DNA from: Vulpes vulpes
Taxonomy: Eukaryota; Chordata; Mammalia; Carnivora; Canidae
DNA length: 64,000 bases
Assembly: GCF_048418805.1 (NCBI RefSeq)
Contig: NC_132785.1
Coordinates: 126,149,268 to 126,213,267 of the forward strand
Direction of reading: 5' to 3'
Made by a program: the position numbers and the translations under genes
The notes under the pieces: model-generated
Database searches by the model: none
What the model was told of the DNA's origin: nothing
The model's input: the letters and a program-made list of their open reading frames with translations, nothing else
Shown: piece by piece, positions 10,655 through 22,449 of the stretch
Layout of the letters: the number at the start of each line of letters is the position of its first letter
How positions within the stretch are numbered: the first letter of the stretch is position 1

Positions 10655-10830
10655 GAATGCAAGTCCGCCAGAGCCCAGGGTTCGAATCTCTGTGCTCCCA
10701 CCCCCGGCTCTGTGGCCTTGAGTGACTCGAGTAGCCTCTCTGAGCCTCAGTGGTGGGTTCCTGTTTGCCGTCTTTGGAGGGTGTGGTGAGGATGGATAGC
10801 CCTGACCTGAGGGAGTGCTCAGCCAACAGA
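10655..10830 (+). repeat. MIR relic
   Basis: 'cagggttcgaatctctgtgc', 'gtggccttgagtgactcgag' and 'cctctctgagcctcagtgg' occur in MIR order. Confidence 0.75.
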
Positions 10831-12414
10831 GTGACTCTCTTCGTCCTCCTGTGTAGACTCCTATCACCACCACCGCGTCCCCTCTGGACCGCAGCCTCCC
10901 TTCGTCTGCACAGTGGGCAGTGGACAGGCGTGCTGGTGGCTGCCCCTGTCTGGAGCACCTCCCTCAGAGCTCTGTGGCTCCTGGAGCTGCTCTGAGTACA
11001 GGGGGGCCAGCAGGCGGGAGGGCCAGCCGCTCTGTGGGGTCCCCCAAAGGCCCCCTACATGGCTCCCCAAGTATCTCTCTTTGCCTGGATATAAGGGGGT
11101 TTTCCCAAGGCTGGAGGGCCTGACACTGGGGTGGACCATCCCATGTCTCACTCAATCCCTCCTGGCATCCCCAGAGCCCAGAGAGAGCCCCACTTACTTC
11201 TCCCTCCTTGGCCTGGCCTGGGTTTCATTCTCCTTCATGTTTACCAGCTGAGCTCAGGGCCAGGGCCGGCCAGGGCCTGTGTTTCTATAAGGAGCTTAAA
11301 GCAAACCGTTTTCATGGTTTGGGCCCTACTCTTGGAGAGGAAACTTCTTCCCCCAGGAGAGGCAGGCTTGGTCTCTGGGCCTTGTCATCTCTCTAGGCTG
11401 CTCCCGTCCTGTTGATGAGGGCTTCCCCCTTTCTAGACAGGTAAGTGGGTTCAGGTTTCACCTTTTGGGCAATAGGGAGCCAGTGAGAACTCTAGCGGGG
11501 GGTGGGGGTTAACCTGGATTGCTTCCATGTATAGGGGGCAGGGATTAGAGCGTCTGGAGGCCAAGAGCCCTAGGAGGAGGCTGGCAAGATGGTCCTGAGG
11601 AGAGAGGGTGAGGCTGACTTGGGAGGGGAGGGATGGGGAGAGTAGGGGGCTTAGCAACTGCTGACTATGGGGGCAGGGAGGTCCAGAGGACAGATGCTCA
11701 TCTCCAGGGGACTGGGGGTGGCCTGGCAAAGACCCAGAGTCTGTCTGTATAAACACATGGGGGTGGATAGAGGATGGTGTCCAAAGTCAGGCAGGCCCGG
11801 CCCCCGCCGTGGACGCTGTGGACGCAGGCAGGCTCTCCTGTCTGACCCTCACTCTTCTCATCTGTTAAGTGCAGGTGACACCAGAACCCCAGAGAGTGTC
11901 ATGGGGGCTTCCGTGAAATGACGCCTTCACATTCCTTCTGAGCCTTGGGTCTGGGGGGGGCATGGGTGGCAGTCCATGGTGCCCAGGAATGAACCTTAAA
12001 ACCCTCACCACAGGTGTGCCGGCACCTGCTCCTGATGGCAGAAGGGCCCCACCTGAACCAGCCCATCCTCTGGCCTCTATGGGGCTTTGCCTCCTCCAGG
12101 GAGCCCCCTTGGTTCTGCAGTTCTTAGGGGACCCTGCCCCCTGGAGTTCCCACTTCCAAACCATCTGGTGAAGGGTGCCAGGCTGGACACCCCTGTGTGG
12201 CTCACAGGATGTCAGATGTCAGGGGAGATGTTAGGGTGGGGTTCATTGCCGTGTGACCCGCGACAAGCCTCCTTTCCTTTTAGGCCACAGGAAGGGCATT
12301 TGTTGGCATCCGCCCTCAGAATCCTACGGGCGAGCACATGGCTCTGCACACATGTCCTGCGTTCCAACATCAAGTGGGGCTTGGGTCCCTGCTCTGCGCC
12401 GCTCCCGTCACAGC

Positions 12415-12613
12415 CTGAGCATCGGCTAAGTATCCCACTCTTGGTTTCAGCTCAGGTCATGATCTTGAGGTTGTGGGATGGAGCCCCATGTTGGGCTCTG
12501 TGCTCAGTGTAGAGTCTGCTTCAGATTCTCTCTCCTTCTCTCTCTCACCCGCATGCTCCTTAATTAAATAAATAAAATCTTATAAAAGAAGAAAGAAAGA
12601 AAGAAAGAAAGAG
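12415..12613 (+). mobile_element. CAN-SINE, older subfamily, with (GAAA)n tail
   Basis: The tRNA-Lys-related head, slightly truncated at its 5' end, is followed by 'ggctcaggtcatgatc'-like sequence, a CT-rich stretch, 'aaataaataaaatctt' and a run of GAAA repeats. Divergence from the youngest SINEC copies in this window marks it as an older subfamily. Confidence 0.85.
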
Positions 12614-12714
12614 AAGTGGCGGAGATGAGTCACAGATACCTTTTGTCATCCACCACTACTGATTTCAAATCTTTGCATTCAACCCAACAGATCCTTTGTT
12701 TTTCACTGACTTTA

Positions 12715-13025
12715 TCACTCAGGATGGACTCAGTGTGTTCTGGAAAAAGACAAATCTCAATGGCTTAAAGCAACAAAGGTCTATTTCCCGCTCATGCAAA
12801 GGCCTTTGCGGATCTGGGTAACTCTCAGGGAGGGTTACCTACGTGGTGGCTCAGCCTGATGCTTCCATATGGACCCACGCTTCCCAGGTTATGGGGTTGG
12901 CAGAGAGACAGGGACATCACACTGACAATTAAATGCCCCCATGCAGAAGTGGCCCATGCAGCCACTGCTGGCACTGCATTGGCTCGAGCAAGTCACATGG
13001 CCACACCTAACGGCCAGAAGGCGGA
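12715..13025 (+). repeat. Ancient interspersed repeat, family not assigned
   Basis: It has 'aatggcttaaagcaacaaag' followed by 'gtctatttcccgctcatgc' and the tail 'agtcacatggccacacctaa'. This belongs to the group of old mammalian repeats with a 'ggcttaaacaacagaa' motif seen elsewhere in this window. Confidence 0.5.
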
Positions 13026-13079
13026 GTACGGCCCCGTTTGTGAAGCGCAGTCATTTCTGCACCTCCCTCCGCCCCTGTT

Positions 13080-13800
13080 GACTTTTGTTCCCAATTGACT
13101 TAAAAAAAAAAAAAAGTAATCCATTTTAATTATGAAATGTTGGAAGCATATCGTCTGAGCTGCAGTCCATAAGCATCTGAAATGCAGATTATGAATCATT
13201 CCAACATGCAAGTCACAAAGCAAGGGGCAAGATTTCTCAAAATGTGTTCTTCCCCACAGATCTGAATTTGCATTTCAAAGCGCAAACATAAGTTTCTGAA
13301 AGATTCGGTCACTACACCAGCGAGGAAAAGCATGACCAGGAGAAACATTAGCTGTTAATGGCTGCAAAGCTCTATTGATTTATTATTCGCTAACGCACTG
13401 AAGAGGGTGCTGGGCTGGATAGCTCCTGAGCCGGTTCAATCAACACAGTCCACGGACAAAGAAATAGGGTCTGAGCGTAGAAGGAAATGATTGTAGACAT
13501 CCACTGGGAGTCTCTGCTCCAGCTCTCTGAGGCCGACACTATTTCCTTGATCCCACGACACCACCACGTAAAGGCTGTGTCCTCAGTTTGATTTGTACCG
13601 GGGTCTAACCAAACGAGCTTAACCGGAGGGCCGTGGCCGTGAACCCCATTTTGTATAATGAGATAAGACCTGGTTTAAAAATAATGTTTGCAAAGACTAG
13701 GAGTTGTCTCTAAGCCTTTCCGTAAGGGTCGATGACGTCAGCTGAATGGCTAGAAATTAAGCTGGAATTGGGGTTGGGATCCTAGGCCTCCCTGCCTGGG
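13080..13800. other. Repeat-free, AT-richer island with a perfect CRE; candidate conserved element
   Basis: Within GC-rich surroundings this stretch is AT-richer, lacks recognisable repeats and is dense in homeodomain- and octamer-like words (for example 'tttaattatgaaat' and 'gaatttgcatttc'). A perfect cAMP-response element, TGACGTCA, sits at 13733-13740. This looks like regulatory rather than coding DNA, but conservation cannot be judged from one sequence. Confidence 0.35.
13733..13740. promoter_or_regulatory. Perfect CRE palindrome TGACGTCA
   Basis: This is an exact match to the CREB/ATF full-site palindrome in repeat-free sequence. Occupancy is unknown. Confidence 0.4.
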
Positions 13801-14199
13801 GAGGGAGCCTGGGCCTCACGTCTCAACCTCTAAGCCCCAGACTGTTTAGAGAACTCTCTACCTAGTTTAAACACGTCTTCCAGGGTTCCCGCCTGATTTA
13901 TTTGGGATGGAAAAACATGTCAAAGCACTGGTGCAGTTGCAGAAAATACTCTTCCTGCCGCTCCTTTCTGGAGGGGCCTGTGGTCTCAGTGAACCCCAGG
14001 ATTTGGCAACGCGTACAGGGCACGTCCTGTCTTCCCCACGGGGGTGGGGGGAAGAGCTGGGGCCTCGGCCTGGGGAGGCACCTGGAGGCAGCTGGCCAGG
14101 AAAGGTGCATACGGGTCCCTTTGAGTCCCCAGTGATGCTCAGGTTCTGGTTTTTGGACGTGGCTGATTGAAATGTAACTCAACGCACCTGCCCCAAGCG

Positions 14200-14925
14200 T
14201 ACACTGCAGTGGGTCTTAGTCTGTTCCCAGAGCTGTGCAGCCACCCCCTCAAGGTCCCTTGGAGAACATTTCAATCACCTCGTAGGGAAACCCCCACCCA
14301 TTTGCAGTCACTCCCAGGTCCCGGCAGCCTCGTCTCTCGCTGTCTCTACGGATTCGCCCGCTGTGGACATTTCACATTTTCACATTTTCACAGAATTGTA
14401 CAGGCCGCGGGCTTCTTTTGCTTCGCAGAACATTTTCGGGCTCCAACACGTGTGATCTGCATCCCTACTTTATTCCTGCTGCGGCCAAATACTAACCCAT
14501 CGTGGGGAGAGGCCACATGTTATTTATCCGGTCACCAGGAGATGGGTGTTCAGGTTGCTTCCACTTTTGGGCTAGTAGGTCTATCCTGCCGCGGACACGA
14601 GCGCACAACTTTTTGTGGGAACGGATGCCTTCATGTCTCTTGGGCGTACACCTCCATGTGGGACTGCTGGATCGGAGGGTGGCTCCGTGTTGGACTTTCG
14701 GAGGACCTCCGTACTCCGTACCTGTTTCCACAGCGGCAGCCGGTGTCCCCCCCCCCAGGGGAGCGCGAGGGATCCCCCTTCTCCGCGTCCTCACCAACGC
14801 AGGCGGTGACCTTTTTGATTCCAGCCATCCTAGTGGGTATGAAGGTATCTCACGGTGGTTTTGATTTGCCCTTCCCCAGCGACGGGTGGTGTCGAGTGTG
14901 TTTTCTGTGTGCTCATTAGCATTGG
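14200..14925 (-). repeat. Old L1M relic, unusually CpG-rich
   Basis: The + strand carries the reverse complement of the L1 ORF2-end/3' region. It is recognisable from 'tcctcaccaacgcaggcggt', 'gattccagccatcctagtgg' and 'ggtatctcacggtggttttg'. Compared with the usual L1M pattern, many A/T positions are G or C ('cctgccgcggacacgagcgc' where L1M copies are AT-rich). An open frame of about 250 codons crosses it but is antisense to the L1 and meaningless. Confidence 0.8.
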
Positions 14926-14937
14926 CCCCTTGGCTCT

Positions 14938-15070
14938 GAGAATGTAAGCCTCAATGTCCTCATCTGTAAAGTGGGGACAGGGAAGTGCCCGCCTCACAGG
15001 CTGCGGGGACGATTCAGGGAGGTAATTCTAGGGTCCTGGCACAGAGCAGCTGCCCAGCGAATGTTTCCTG
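14938..15070 (+). repeat. MIR relic
   Basis: 'cctcaatgtcctcatctgta', 'aaagtggggacagggaagtg' and 'gtcctggcacagagcagctg' follow MIR order. Confidence 0.75.
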
Positions 15071-15924
15071 CTCGAAGCTGCGGTCTGGACTTACGTTCCC
15101 TCTCCTGAAGGCGAGGGAGGGATGCGGAGAAAGCTGGAGGTTTCTGCATGTCCCAAATCTATTTAGAAAAGGGACAAACCTCATGAGAGAAGGTGCGGAC
15201 TGACTGTGGCCTCGCCCTAGGTGATCTCTCCCTAGCTGCTGGGCCGGGCAGGCCAAGCGGGCTGGCGGCGTGTGCACCACCCAGTAGAGAGGCAGGTGTC
15301 CAGGCCACACGCTCAGTGGAGATAAGCCTGGCCCGCCATTCGGGTTTCCGGTGAGGGACACCTGCAAGTTTCTGATCATCAGTTATTTGGCCTCCTCCCC
15401 TTGACTCCTCCCGAGGCTGGTCACATTGCCCTTCCTGGACTTGCAAGCTTCTGTCCGTCAATGGAGAGCTCTGGAAATAGGCCAGGAGCATCCTCCCGTG
15501 AGCTTGGGCAGGAGCCTGGGGCCTGGCGGAGGTGCTGATGGCCAGGCCGATTGTGTCGCGGTAACCTGAGCCGGGAGCTGGGTGGGAGGTGACAAAAAAC
15601 ACAATCACCTCATCACGAGTGGAAAACAAATCCACCTCCAGATAGCAGGCTCATTAGGCTGCCCCAGAGGGAACAATTCATGCTCTTTTCTGGAGCCCAG
15701 TGGGAGAAATGCAGAGAGAGTTCACCCTGACGGCCCTGGATGTTCCGTTGGGTCTATAATCTGGGAAAGATGGGCCATACGCCATGGGGACGCCAGGCTC
15801 TGGGGCTGGGTGTGGACGCTGCCGTGGGCAGGAGCGCCAGGCTCTTGACCTGCCACTGGGCCCATAGCCACTGGGGCAGCAGGTGAGAAACAGGGGACGG
15901 GAGTGTGGCTGGGGAATCAGTGAG
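15071..15924. other. Single-copy stretch, nothing recognised
   Basis: GC-rich DNA without a recognisable repeat, exon or RNA gene. Confidence 0.4.
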
Positions 15925-16080
15925 ATCGGCATTGGCATTTGAGCTCTGCTGCCCGGTGCTGTGTGACCTTTGCAAGCCACAGAATGTCTCTGGGCCTTTG
16001 TTTGCTCGTGTGGAAAGTGAGGCTGATGGTACCTTATAGGATGGCTGCCACGCACGAATGGAGGAGTGCAGGTGGTCAAG
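15925..16080 (+). repeat. MIR relic
   Basis: 'ggcatttgagctctgctgcc', 'ctgtgtgacctttgcaagcc' and 'ctctgggcctttgtttgctc' match the MIR layout. Confidence 0.7.
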
Positions 16081-16484
16081 GGCAGGTGGGGGGATTCTAT
16101 AGATAGGAGAGGGGGTTCGGGTCTGTGCACGCGCCTCAGTGGGAGGGGCTCTCCGGGGGGAGAGGGGAAGCAGTGAAGGCAGGAGGGAAGCAGAACACGG
16201 CTTCAGGCAGAGTGTAGCTTTATTTTGTTCATTGTGCACTCGAGCGTCCGCCCAGTGGGGGCAGAGAGCACGCCTTTCTGGTTGCCTCTGCTTCTGCAGG
16301 GGTCACCTGGGACCACCGCCTGGCGCCACCCCGAGGGGGCGCAGGGGTGCAGACTGCACGACACAGGGTGAGACAGGAGGACGGCTTGGTGCCCGGCCCC
16401 GGTGAGCCTGGTGGCGTCCACCCCAGGGGCCTGGCTGTGTCCCCTGAGCCCTCCCACTCCTGCCCAGTCTGGCTGAGGCACCAC

Positions 16485-16870
16485 GTTTGCTTCCTGGGGC
16501 CGCTATAACCAATGGCCTCAAACTTGGTGGCCTGAAACAACAGAAATTAATTTTCTCACAGTTCAGGAGGCCCAAAGTCTGAAATCAGACTCACTGGGCC
16601 GAAGTCCAGGTGTCAGCACGGCCTTGCTCTCGCTGGGGGAGGATCCGTCCCCGGCCTCTTCCTGCTTCTGGTGATGCTCCATGACTTGGGCCCGTATCCC
16701 TCTGGCCCTGCATCCGTGGCCACATGGTTCTCCTTCTGGGATTAGATCTCTGTCTGCTTCCCTCCAAGAGTTCTCTGGTGGTGACACCCCCCTACCCCCC
16801 ACCTCGGGATCCTTAATTTAATTACATCTGCAAAGACCCCTTCCCCATACATGGTAACATCCAGAGGACT
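16485..16870 (+). repeat. Ancient interspersed repeat, family not assigned
   Basis: It shares 'ggcctgaaacaacagaaatt', 'tctcacagttcaggaggccc' and 'aattacatctgcaaagaccc' with a repeat group that recurs at 42335, 49160 and 55515 in this window. Confidence 0.65.
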
Positions 16871-17804
16871 TAGTGAGTAGAGCTTGGTGTCTTCAGCCAA
16901 CCGCAGGCACCATCACAGGGTCCCCGAGAACTTTGTGGCCTCCTGGGGTGCTGGCTGGGGACCCCGGGAAGCAGCCCGAGGGGCTCAGATCCCCCCAAGG
17001 GAAGAGTGTTGTGTCCAAGCGAGAGCCCACATCTTCCTGGCCTCCGAGCCCTGCTCTGCTCTCTCCCTCCTGAACCGTCTTTGGCTGCTGGACCGCAGCT
17101 TCCCAAGTGCCAAGGGCAACCGTCTCCCCTTCATTTCCCGTCCCCCTCGTGAAGAAAGTGATGTATGGCCCAGAGGAAACAGGGCCGGTGGGAGAGGAAG
17201 CACGGTGGGGCCCGAGTGCAGGAAGAGTCAGCTGCTACCTTTCAAAAATACACATGAAAAAAAATACTCTTTTTAAAACAGCAGTTTTTTAAAATTGTGA
17301 AGTCTGAATAAGAAAATAAACCCTGAACCATGCAGATGATGGAAGTTCTTCCCTGGGAAGCTGAGAGGGGAGCCTGAGCAAGAGCCAGGCCTCTGTGGGA
17401 GGCGGCCCGGCGTGGGCCTCACTCCAGCGCGTGTGGGCATGACCGCACCTGGCCGAGCCTCGGTTTCCCTGTCTGGGACTCGAGGCTCACCTTGGCATGC
17501 CGTGATCGGGAAGCGGGGAAGGTGGCTCAGCAAGTGCAGCGCGTGGAGGGGGCCCTGCCTGCAAAGACGGGGTTGTCACCTCCTCCCCCCGGCAGCGCTC
17601 CCATCGCCTGCCTTTCCCACGGGGCACCTGTCCTCTCAGCCCTGCGGCCCAGGGTCCCTGACATTTCAGCTGGTGGGACTTCTCGAAGATTTCTCTCCAC
17701 TGGAGCTAATTCTACGCACTCAGCCCGGCACACGCCACCTCTCTGGGGTGGCCCCCAGCCCCCCTACCCCTGACACCCCAAGTGTAGCCAGGAGCTAGAA
17801 CCTT
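16871..17804. other. Single-copy stretch, nothing recognised
   Basis: GC-rich with a short AT-rich patch at 17240-17320. No exon or repeat family was assigned. Confidence 0.4.
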
Positions 17805-18000
17805 GCACTTTCTGGGCCACTTCTTGCCTTTTGGTCCCTCCGCCTGGAACACCCCCTCATTCCTAGCAAAGCCCTGCTTCCCTCCCAGCCTCTCCTTCCG
17901 TGCCAGGGACCCCTCATCAGGTGGTGACCGTTGTGAGGGCGGCATCCACATCTGAGCCTATGTCCAGCCCCTGGCACATAGTAGGTGCTCAACGAACAGC
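17805..18000. repeat. L2-like LINE relic
   Basis: 'ctccgcctggaacacccc' and the ending 'ctggcacatagtaggtgctc' are typical of L2 3' fragments. Confidence 0.6.
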
Positions 18001-18779
18001 TTTGCTACTCCTCTAACGCTGCTAGCTGCTGTCCCTCCTGCAGCCTTTACGAAGGAGACGCTAGGGTCGAGACCCGTCTAAGGCCCTGTGCACCCTGTTC
18101 TCTCTCCCCCATGGCCCCACTGCCAGGGGTGACCATCACTCCCACTTTACGGGGCTCAGAGGGTGTGGCTCATCACACGCATCCCTTCCCTCTCTGGGCC
18201 TCAGTTTCCTGATGTGGCAAGTGGGGGAGGGGCTACTGTTGGTGATTTCCGAAGCCTCAGCCCTGGAGATGGGGGACACAAGACACCACCATGTCCCTCC
18301 TTGTGACATCACCTTAGTCCTCTGGGTGAGGCTTCAAGTCGAGGCCTGGCCTGCCCAGGGTGGGAGGCTCCCTGTGCCAGAGGAGAAGGGGAAGGATGAG
18401 GCGCAGGGGCTGAGGCCGACCTCCCGGGCCTCCCTTTGGTGGCCTAGGTCCCTCTTGTTTTCGATTTCTGCTTGTCCCAACTGTAAAGTTACAGGTTCAG
18501 GTGTGGGTGGGCAGGGTTTGCACACACGCATTCACGTGTTTCAAGGCTTGTTGTGAGGACGAGCGAGTCCACTTGGATCCTGCACGGGACAGGGAGCACG
18601 GGCAAAGCCGTCCAGCAGCTAAGTGGTCTGAGCAAGCCTCAGTTTCCCCACCTCTTAGGCCGGGAAGTGCTGCGCCGAGCCCACGCGGGACCCGATGCCT
18701 CCCCCCTACCTCCCCCACCAGGCCTGCAGATGGCAGGCGCCCGCCCCTCACACACATGCAGTGTTACGGGGGGGACAGG

Positions 18780-19015
18780 TGGTCACGAGGAAAAGCTGTA
18801 AATCTAACCTGTCTTTTTAAAAGCATCTAACCGGGCTTAATCCTGCTAATGGCTTATCTGCCTTTCATGAGAAGGAGGGCCGACTTCCGGCCCAGGGCCA
18901 GGAACAACAGGCCTTTGTGTTCTTTTGGAAAATCGAGATGGAGCTCAGAAGCGGACGAGTCAGGTGTTGGCGCCTTATCTTTCCTGGCAACGCTGGGGCC
19001 TCTGGGCCAGGTCCC
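18780..19015. other. Repeat-free island, candidate conserved non-coding element
   Basis: This repeat-free patch carries OTX/bicoid-type TAATCC and two TTATCT (GATA) words around 18838-18990. The regulatory role is inferred only from motif density. Confidence 0.25.
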
Positions 19016-19214
19016 TGCTGGCGGCCGAAGGGAGGCGTGAATAATAGAAGGGCTGGCGCTGGGCTCCCTGCCACCGCGCTGTGTCGGGAGGCCGAGGGAG
19101 GAACCATGGGGATACGCAGCCTCAAAGGGCACAGGGATCCTGGGCTCCAGAGGGCCTTGAGGCTGGGCTGGCACTGCTCGGAGGGGCGACGTCCCTGCAT
19201 CAGGGTCTCTGTGA

Positions 19215-19395
19215 AGGCCCCGGGTTTTAATCTCAGGTTACACAAGCTGTGTGTCCTGGGGCAAGACCCCCAACCTCTCTGAGCCCTCATCCCCTTGTCT
19301 ATGCCATCCCTGCCTACCTCTTGTGATGGTTTCAAGGGCTCCAGCAGAGAGGCTCCCGGGTGCCTGGCGCACAGGGGGTGGCCCACAGCGGCAGC
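19215..19395 (+). repeat. MIR relic
   Basis: 'gggttttaatctcaggttac', 'gtgtcctggggcaagacccc' and 'ctctgagccctcatcccctt' occur in MIR order. Confidence 0.7.
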
Positions 19396-19629
19396 TACAG
19401 AAAAAAACACTCAGGGTGGGGCCACTTCCCTTCCTGGGAAACAGGGGGCTTTTCCTGGTCCCCAAAGCTTGCAGGACTCCAATTCTAATTTGCACTACTG
19501 CTGATTGGTGGCTCAATCCCCACCACCCCTTTTCTTGGTCAAGAGGGTCTGCCTGGAGGAGGTGTGCCTGAGGAAGGCAGGGGGCAGGAGCCAAGCGCCA
19601 GCCAAGAGTTAGCAGAGGGATGGGCTATT

Positions 19630-19715
19630 TCATAGACGATGAAACCGAAACTCAGAGAGCTCAAGTGACCCGCCCCCAGTCACCAGCTGGCAAGTAGAGG
19701 CCTCTGTCCCCGTCA
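19630..19715 (-). repeat. MIR relic (short)
   Basis: 'gatgaaaccgaaactcagag' and 'aagtgacccgcccccagtca' are the reverse complement of the MIR core. Confidence 0.65.
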
Positions 19716-21453
19716 TTGTACTCAGCGATGGGAGAGCATCTTGACCCTGGGACACCTTTCAGTGAAATGGAGCTTGGGAACAGAATTATCCTGGGTGAGG
19801 TCACCGGGTGCCAGAGATCCAAGGGTCAGCACCTGCTGGGCCCCCTGGCGTGCAGTGAGGACCCTTGCTCGTGCTGCTGGAGGTGCCCCTCCCGACGATA
19901 CGGGGGTGGGGGAGGGTGGATTGCTGATCACCACCAATCACTTCTGATTCAGGGTGGGTCTCAGTGTGGGATGTCAGGCCAGGAACACGAGCAGGGGCGG
20001 GGGGCCAAGGAGCAGGATCCATGGGGTGGCCCCCCGCTGATGAATTGGAGAAGTCACAAGAGTAGCTGCCCTGGCCCTGCCCTGCTGCTGCAGAGAGGTG
20101 GGGGGGCATCAAGGCCACCCCGGCCTGCTCCAGCATGAGTCACTGCCTGGCTCGGGGCCCAGGCAGCCAAGGGAGGCCTCTGGCCCGGGGTTCCCTGAGG
20201 TTAGCAGCCTTGGTACCCATCCATTCCTGGTGTTCCTGGCAGGCTTCTGTTCCTTTAAGAACCTCAACTTGAGATAATAGGGTGGGTGGTGAGATGACTT
20301 GAGCTCAGTGATGTTCTAAACCTCTCCTTAAAGAATCTAAAGAATCACAGGCCTCACTTTTCAGTGCCCCAAACCTCCAGCCTGGGGTTCTCAAACTTTG
20401 GTGTCATTACAGCCACATGGGGTGGGAGGGTGCTGCCCGGAGCAATGCATTCCTGAGCCCCACCCAGGCCCCTGGAATCTGCATCTCGGGGCTTCCTGTG
20501 TGGCTCAAGGGCCTCGGTCTCAGGACCTCCTTGGCACATCCATGAGATTCTCCGCCATCTCCCCACGTTTACTCTCTCCAGTACCCCCCGTCCCGTCCTC
20601 ACACGGGCACCTGCCCCGCATCTGTACGGCTCACGGCCATGCTCACAGGGACTCGTGGGCTAGATGTGCACACACACACACACACACACCGACCCAGACG
20701 CCCCGCACAATTTGCAGAGCCCCGTGTGAAATAAACACACAGGCCGCTGTTCGAGAATTATCGAGGATCTCAAGGTGGTGACAGCAAAACATTAAACCAA
20801 GCCTGGGGCCCTGTGTGACAGCACAGGTCACACAGCAACAAGACTAGCCCTACACACACCCTGGGGTGCTTGGGCAGGAGCTTGCCCATGCCCGTGTGCA
20901 CGCACGGGCACCCATGCACGCTCACGGGCACACACGCTCGTGTGCGGTGAGGCTTTCAAGATGGTTTTTTATTGGGGTAAGGAAGTGTGCTGGTTAATGT
21001 TTAATAAAGCAGAATCAAAGTTGAGTCATATGTGAGTTGCTTGTAAGCAAGAAATGCCAGATGGAGTATTAACTGAATCACTGTCTTGGGTTTCATGAGT
21101 AACATTTTAATTGGGTTGTGACTAGTTTGGGAAAACTTCTTAAGCTCCCTCTCACTCCCACCCCACATCTAAATTAAACTGGCACTTACTTAACGCTTCA
21201 AATGCCACAAAGCCCACCGAATAACATGCGGACTTCAGGAATTTTGTGAACAGATTTCTCTACCAGACACAAATTAGGATGAATGGGCCTGTCCTTGCTT
21301 TCCAGGAGTGGAAAGGGAGGACTCATGTTCATGTTCATTGAGCACCTGCTAGGAGTCAGCCCGTGTGCTCAGTGAGATGCCCTTTATCTCTGCACCTCTG
21401 CAAGCACTGGGGGTGGGGTGGAGGGGCTTTGGAAGCCGGAGCTTAGTGCTGTG
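19716..21453. other. Mostly single-copy stretch
   Basis: No gene is recognised. It holds a (CA)n microsatellite at 20669-20689 and an irregular CACG/CACGGGCA-rich patch at 20880-20945. It becomes AT-richer after 20960. Confidence 0.45.
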
Positions 21454-21893
21454 TAGACCCGCCTTGCAGATGTTGCGGGTTCGATTCCAGACCACTGCGA
21501 TACGGTGACTATCATGATAAACCGGGACAAATGGGTTTTTTGGTCGGCAGCGCATAGATAAGTTATCTCTGAAGTGTGCAATAGCATAATGTCTGAGACA
21601 ACAATATACGTACCTTAATCAAAAAATACTTTATTTCTAAAAAATGCTAACCACGCTGAGCTTTCAGTGAGTGGCGATCAAGGAGCGCAGGTCCCCATAA
21701 CAAATATAAGGATAGTGAGAAGAATAGTGAAATACTGGGAGAATTATCAAACTGGGACGTAGAGCACAAAGTGAGCAAATGCGGTTGGAAAAATAGGATC
21801 AGGAGACTTGCCTGACACGGGACGGCCACAAATCTTCAATGTGTAAATAGCGGGGTATCCCTGAAGTGCCATGGGACAAAGCAAGTGTGCCTG
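21454..21893. mobile_element. Non-autonomous Tigger1-like DNA transposon
   Basis: The left part reads 'gttgcgggttcgattccaga', 'gcaatagcataatgtct' and 'aaaaaatgctaacca'. The right part carries 'ccataacaaatata', 'gagcaaatgcggttgg' and the decayed terminal 'aagtgtgcctg'. These are the two ends of a Tigger1 (pogo/Tc1-mariner) element with the transposase middle deleted. At about 440 bp it is a MITE-sized derivative with decayed terminal inverted repeats. Confidence 0.75.
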
Positions 21894-22331
21894 TGCTCAT
21901 CAGAGCCTAGGATCCCGCTGATTCTAAGATGCACGTTCTCTTCTGGACCACGAAGGAGGAGAAAACACCTCCACTCATACCCTGGCACCAGCCAAGGCGT
22001 TGATGGGCAAATTAGCTCTGGTCTTAGAGGTACTTATCTGTGAAAAGACCCTCTCAGAGTGGATGCCAGGAGGGACCAGTCTCCCAGTCCACAGATGGGG
22101 AAGACTGGGATCCAGAAAGGGTAAGAACCAGCCAGGCGGACTCTGGCTCTTGCTGTTATGTGAACAGAGGCTTAGGAGGGCTTATTTCAGAGTTCTACCC
22201 ACCATGCACACAGGGTTGTTCTTTCCAAGGAGAGGGGAGACTGGCCTCAGTTCCCCTGAAATGCTACCTGGCATGTCCCTATTTGTGCGGCCTTGGGGTT
22301 CAGGGGTTCCAACAGTAGAGGCTTCATTCTT

Positions 22332-22415
22332 TTTTTTTCTTCTTAAAGATTTTATTTATTTATTTGACACAGGAAGAGAGAGCACAAGCAGGGGGCACCA
22401 CCCAGGTGTCCCTAG
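22332..22415 (-). mobile_element. CAN-SINE, internally deleted
   Basis: The tail 'aaagattttatttatttatt' runs into 'gggggcaccacccaggtgtc', with the middle of the element missing. Near-identical flanks GGCTTCATTCTTT at about 22319 and 22417 are the target-site duplication. Confidence 0.85.
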
Positions 22416-22449
22416 GGGCTTCATTCTTTGCATCTCCCCTACATTTGAC

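Larger units (their letters stand above)
7901..12414. other. GC-rich intergenic or intronic stretch with MIR relics
   Basis: No exon is recognised. The recognisable content is five MIR relics (listed separately), a (TG)n tract at 9031-9062, and a 12-base A run near 10048. The rest looks like single-copy GC-rich DNA. Confidence 0.55.

Noticed and set aside
14167..14919. A 250-codon + strand frame
   Set aside because: It lies antisense over a decayed L1M relic.
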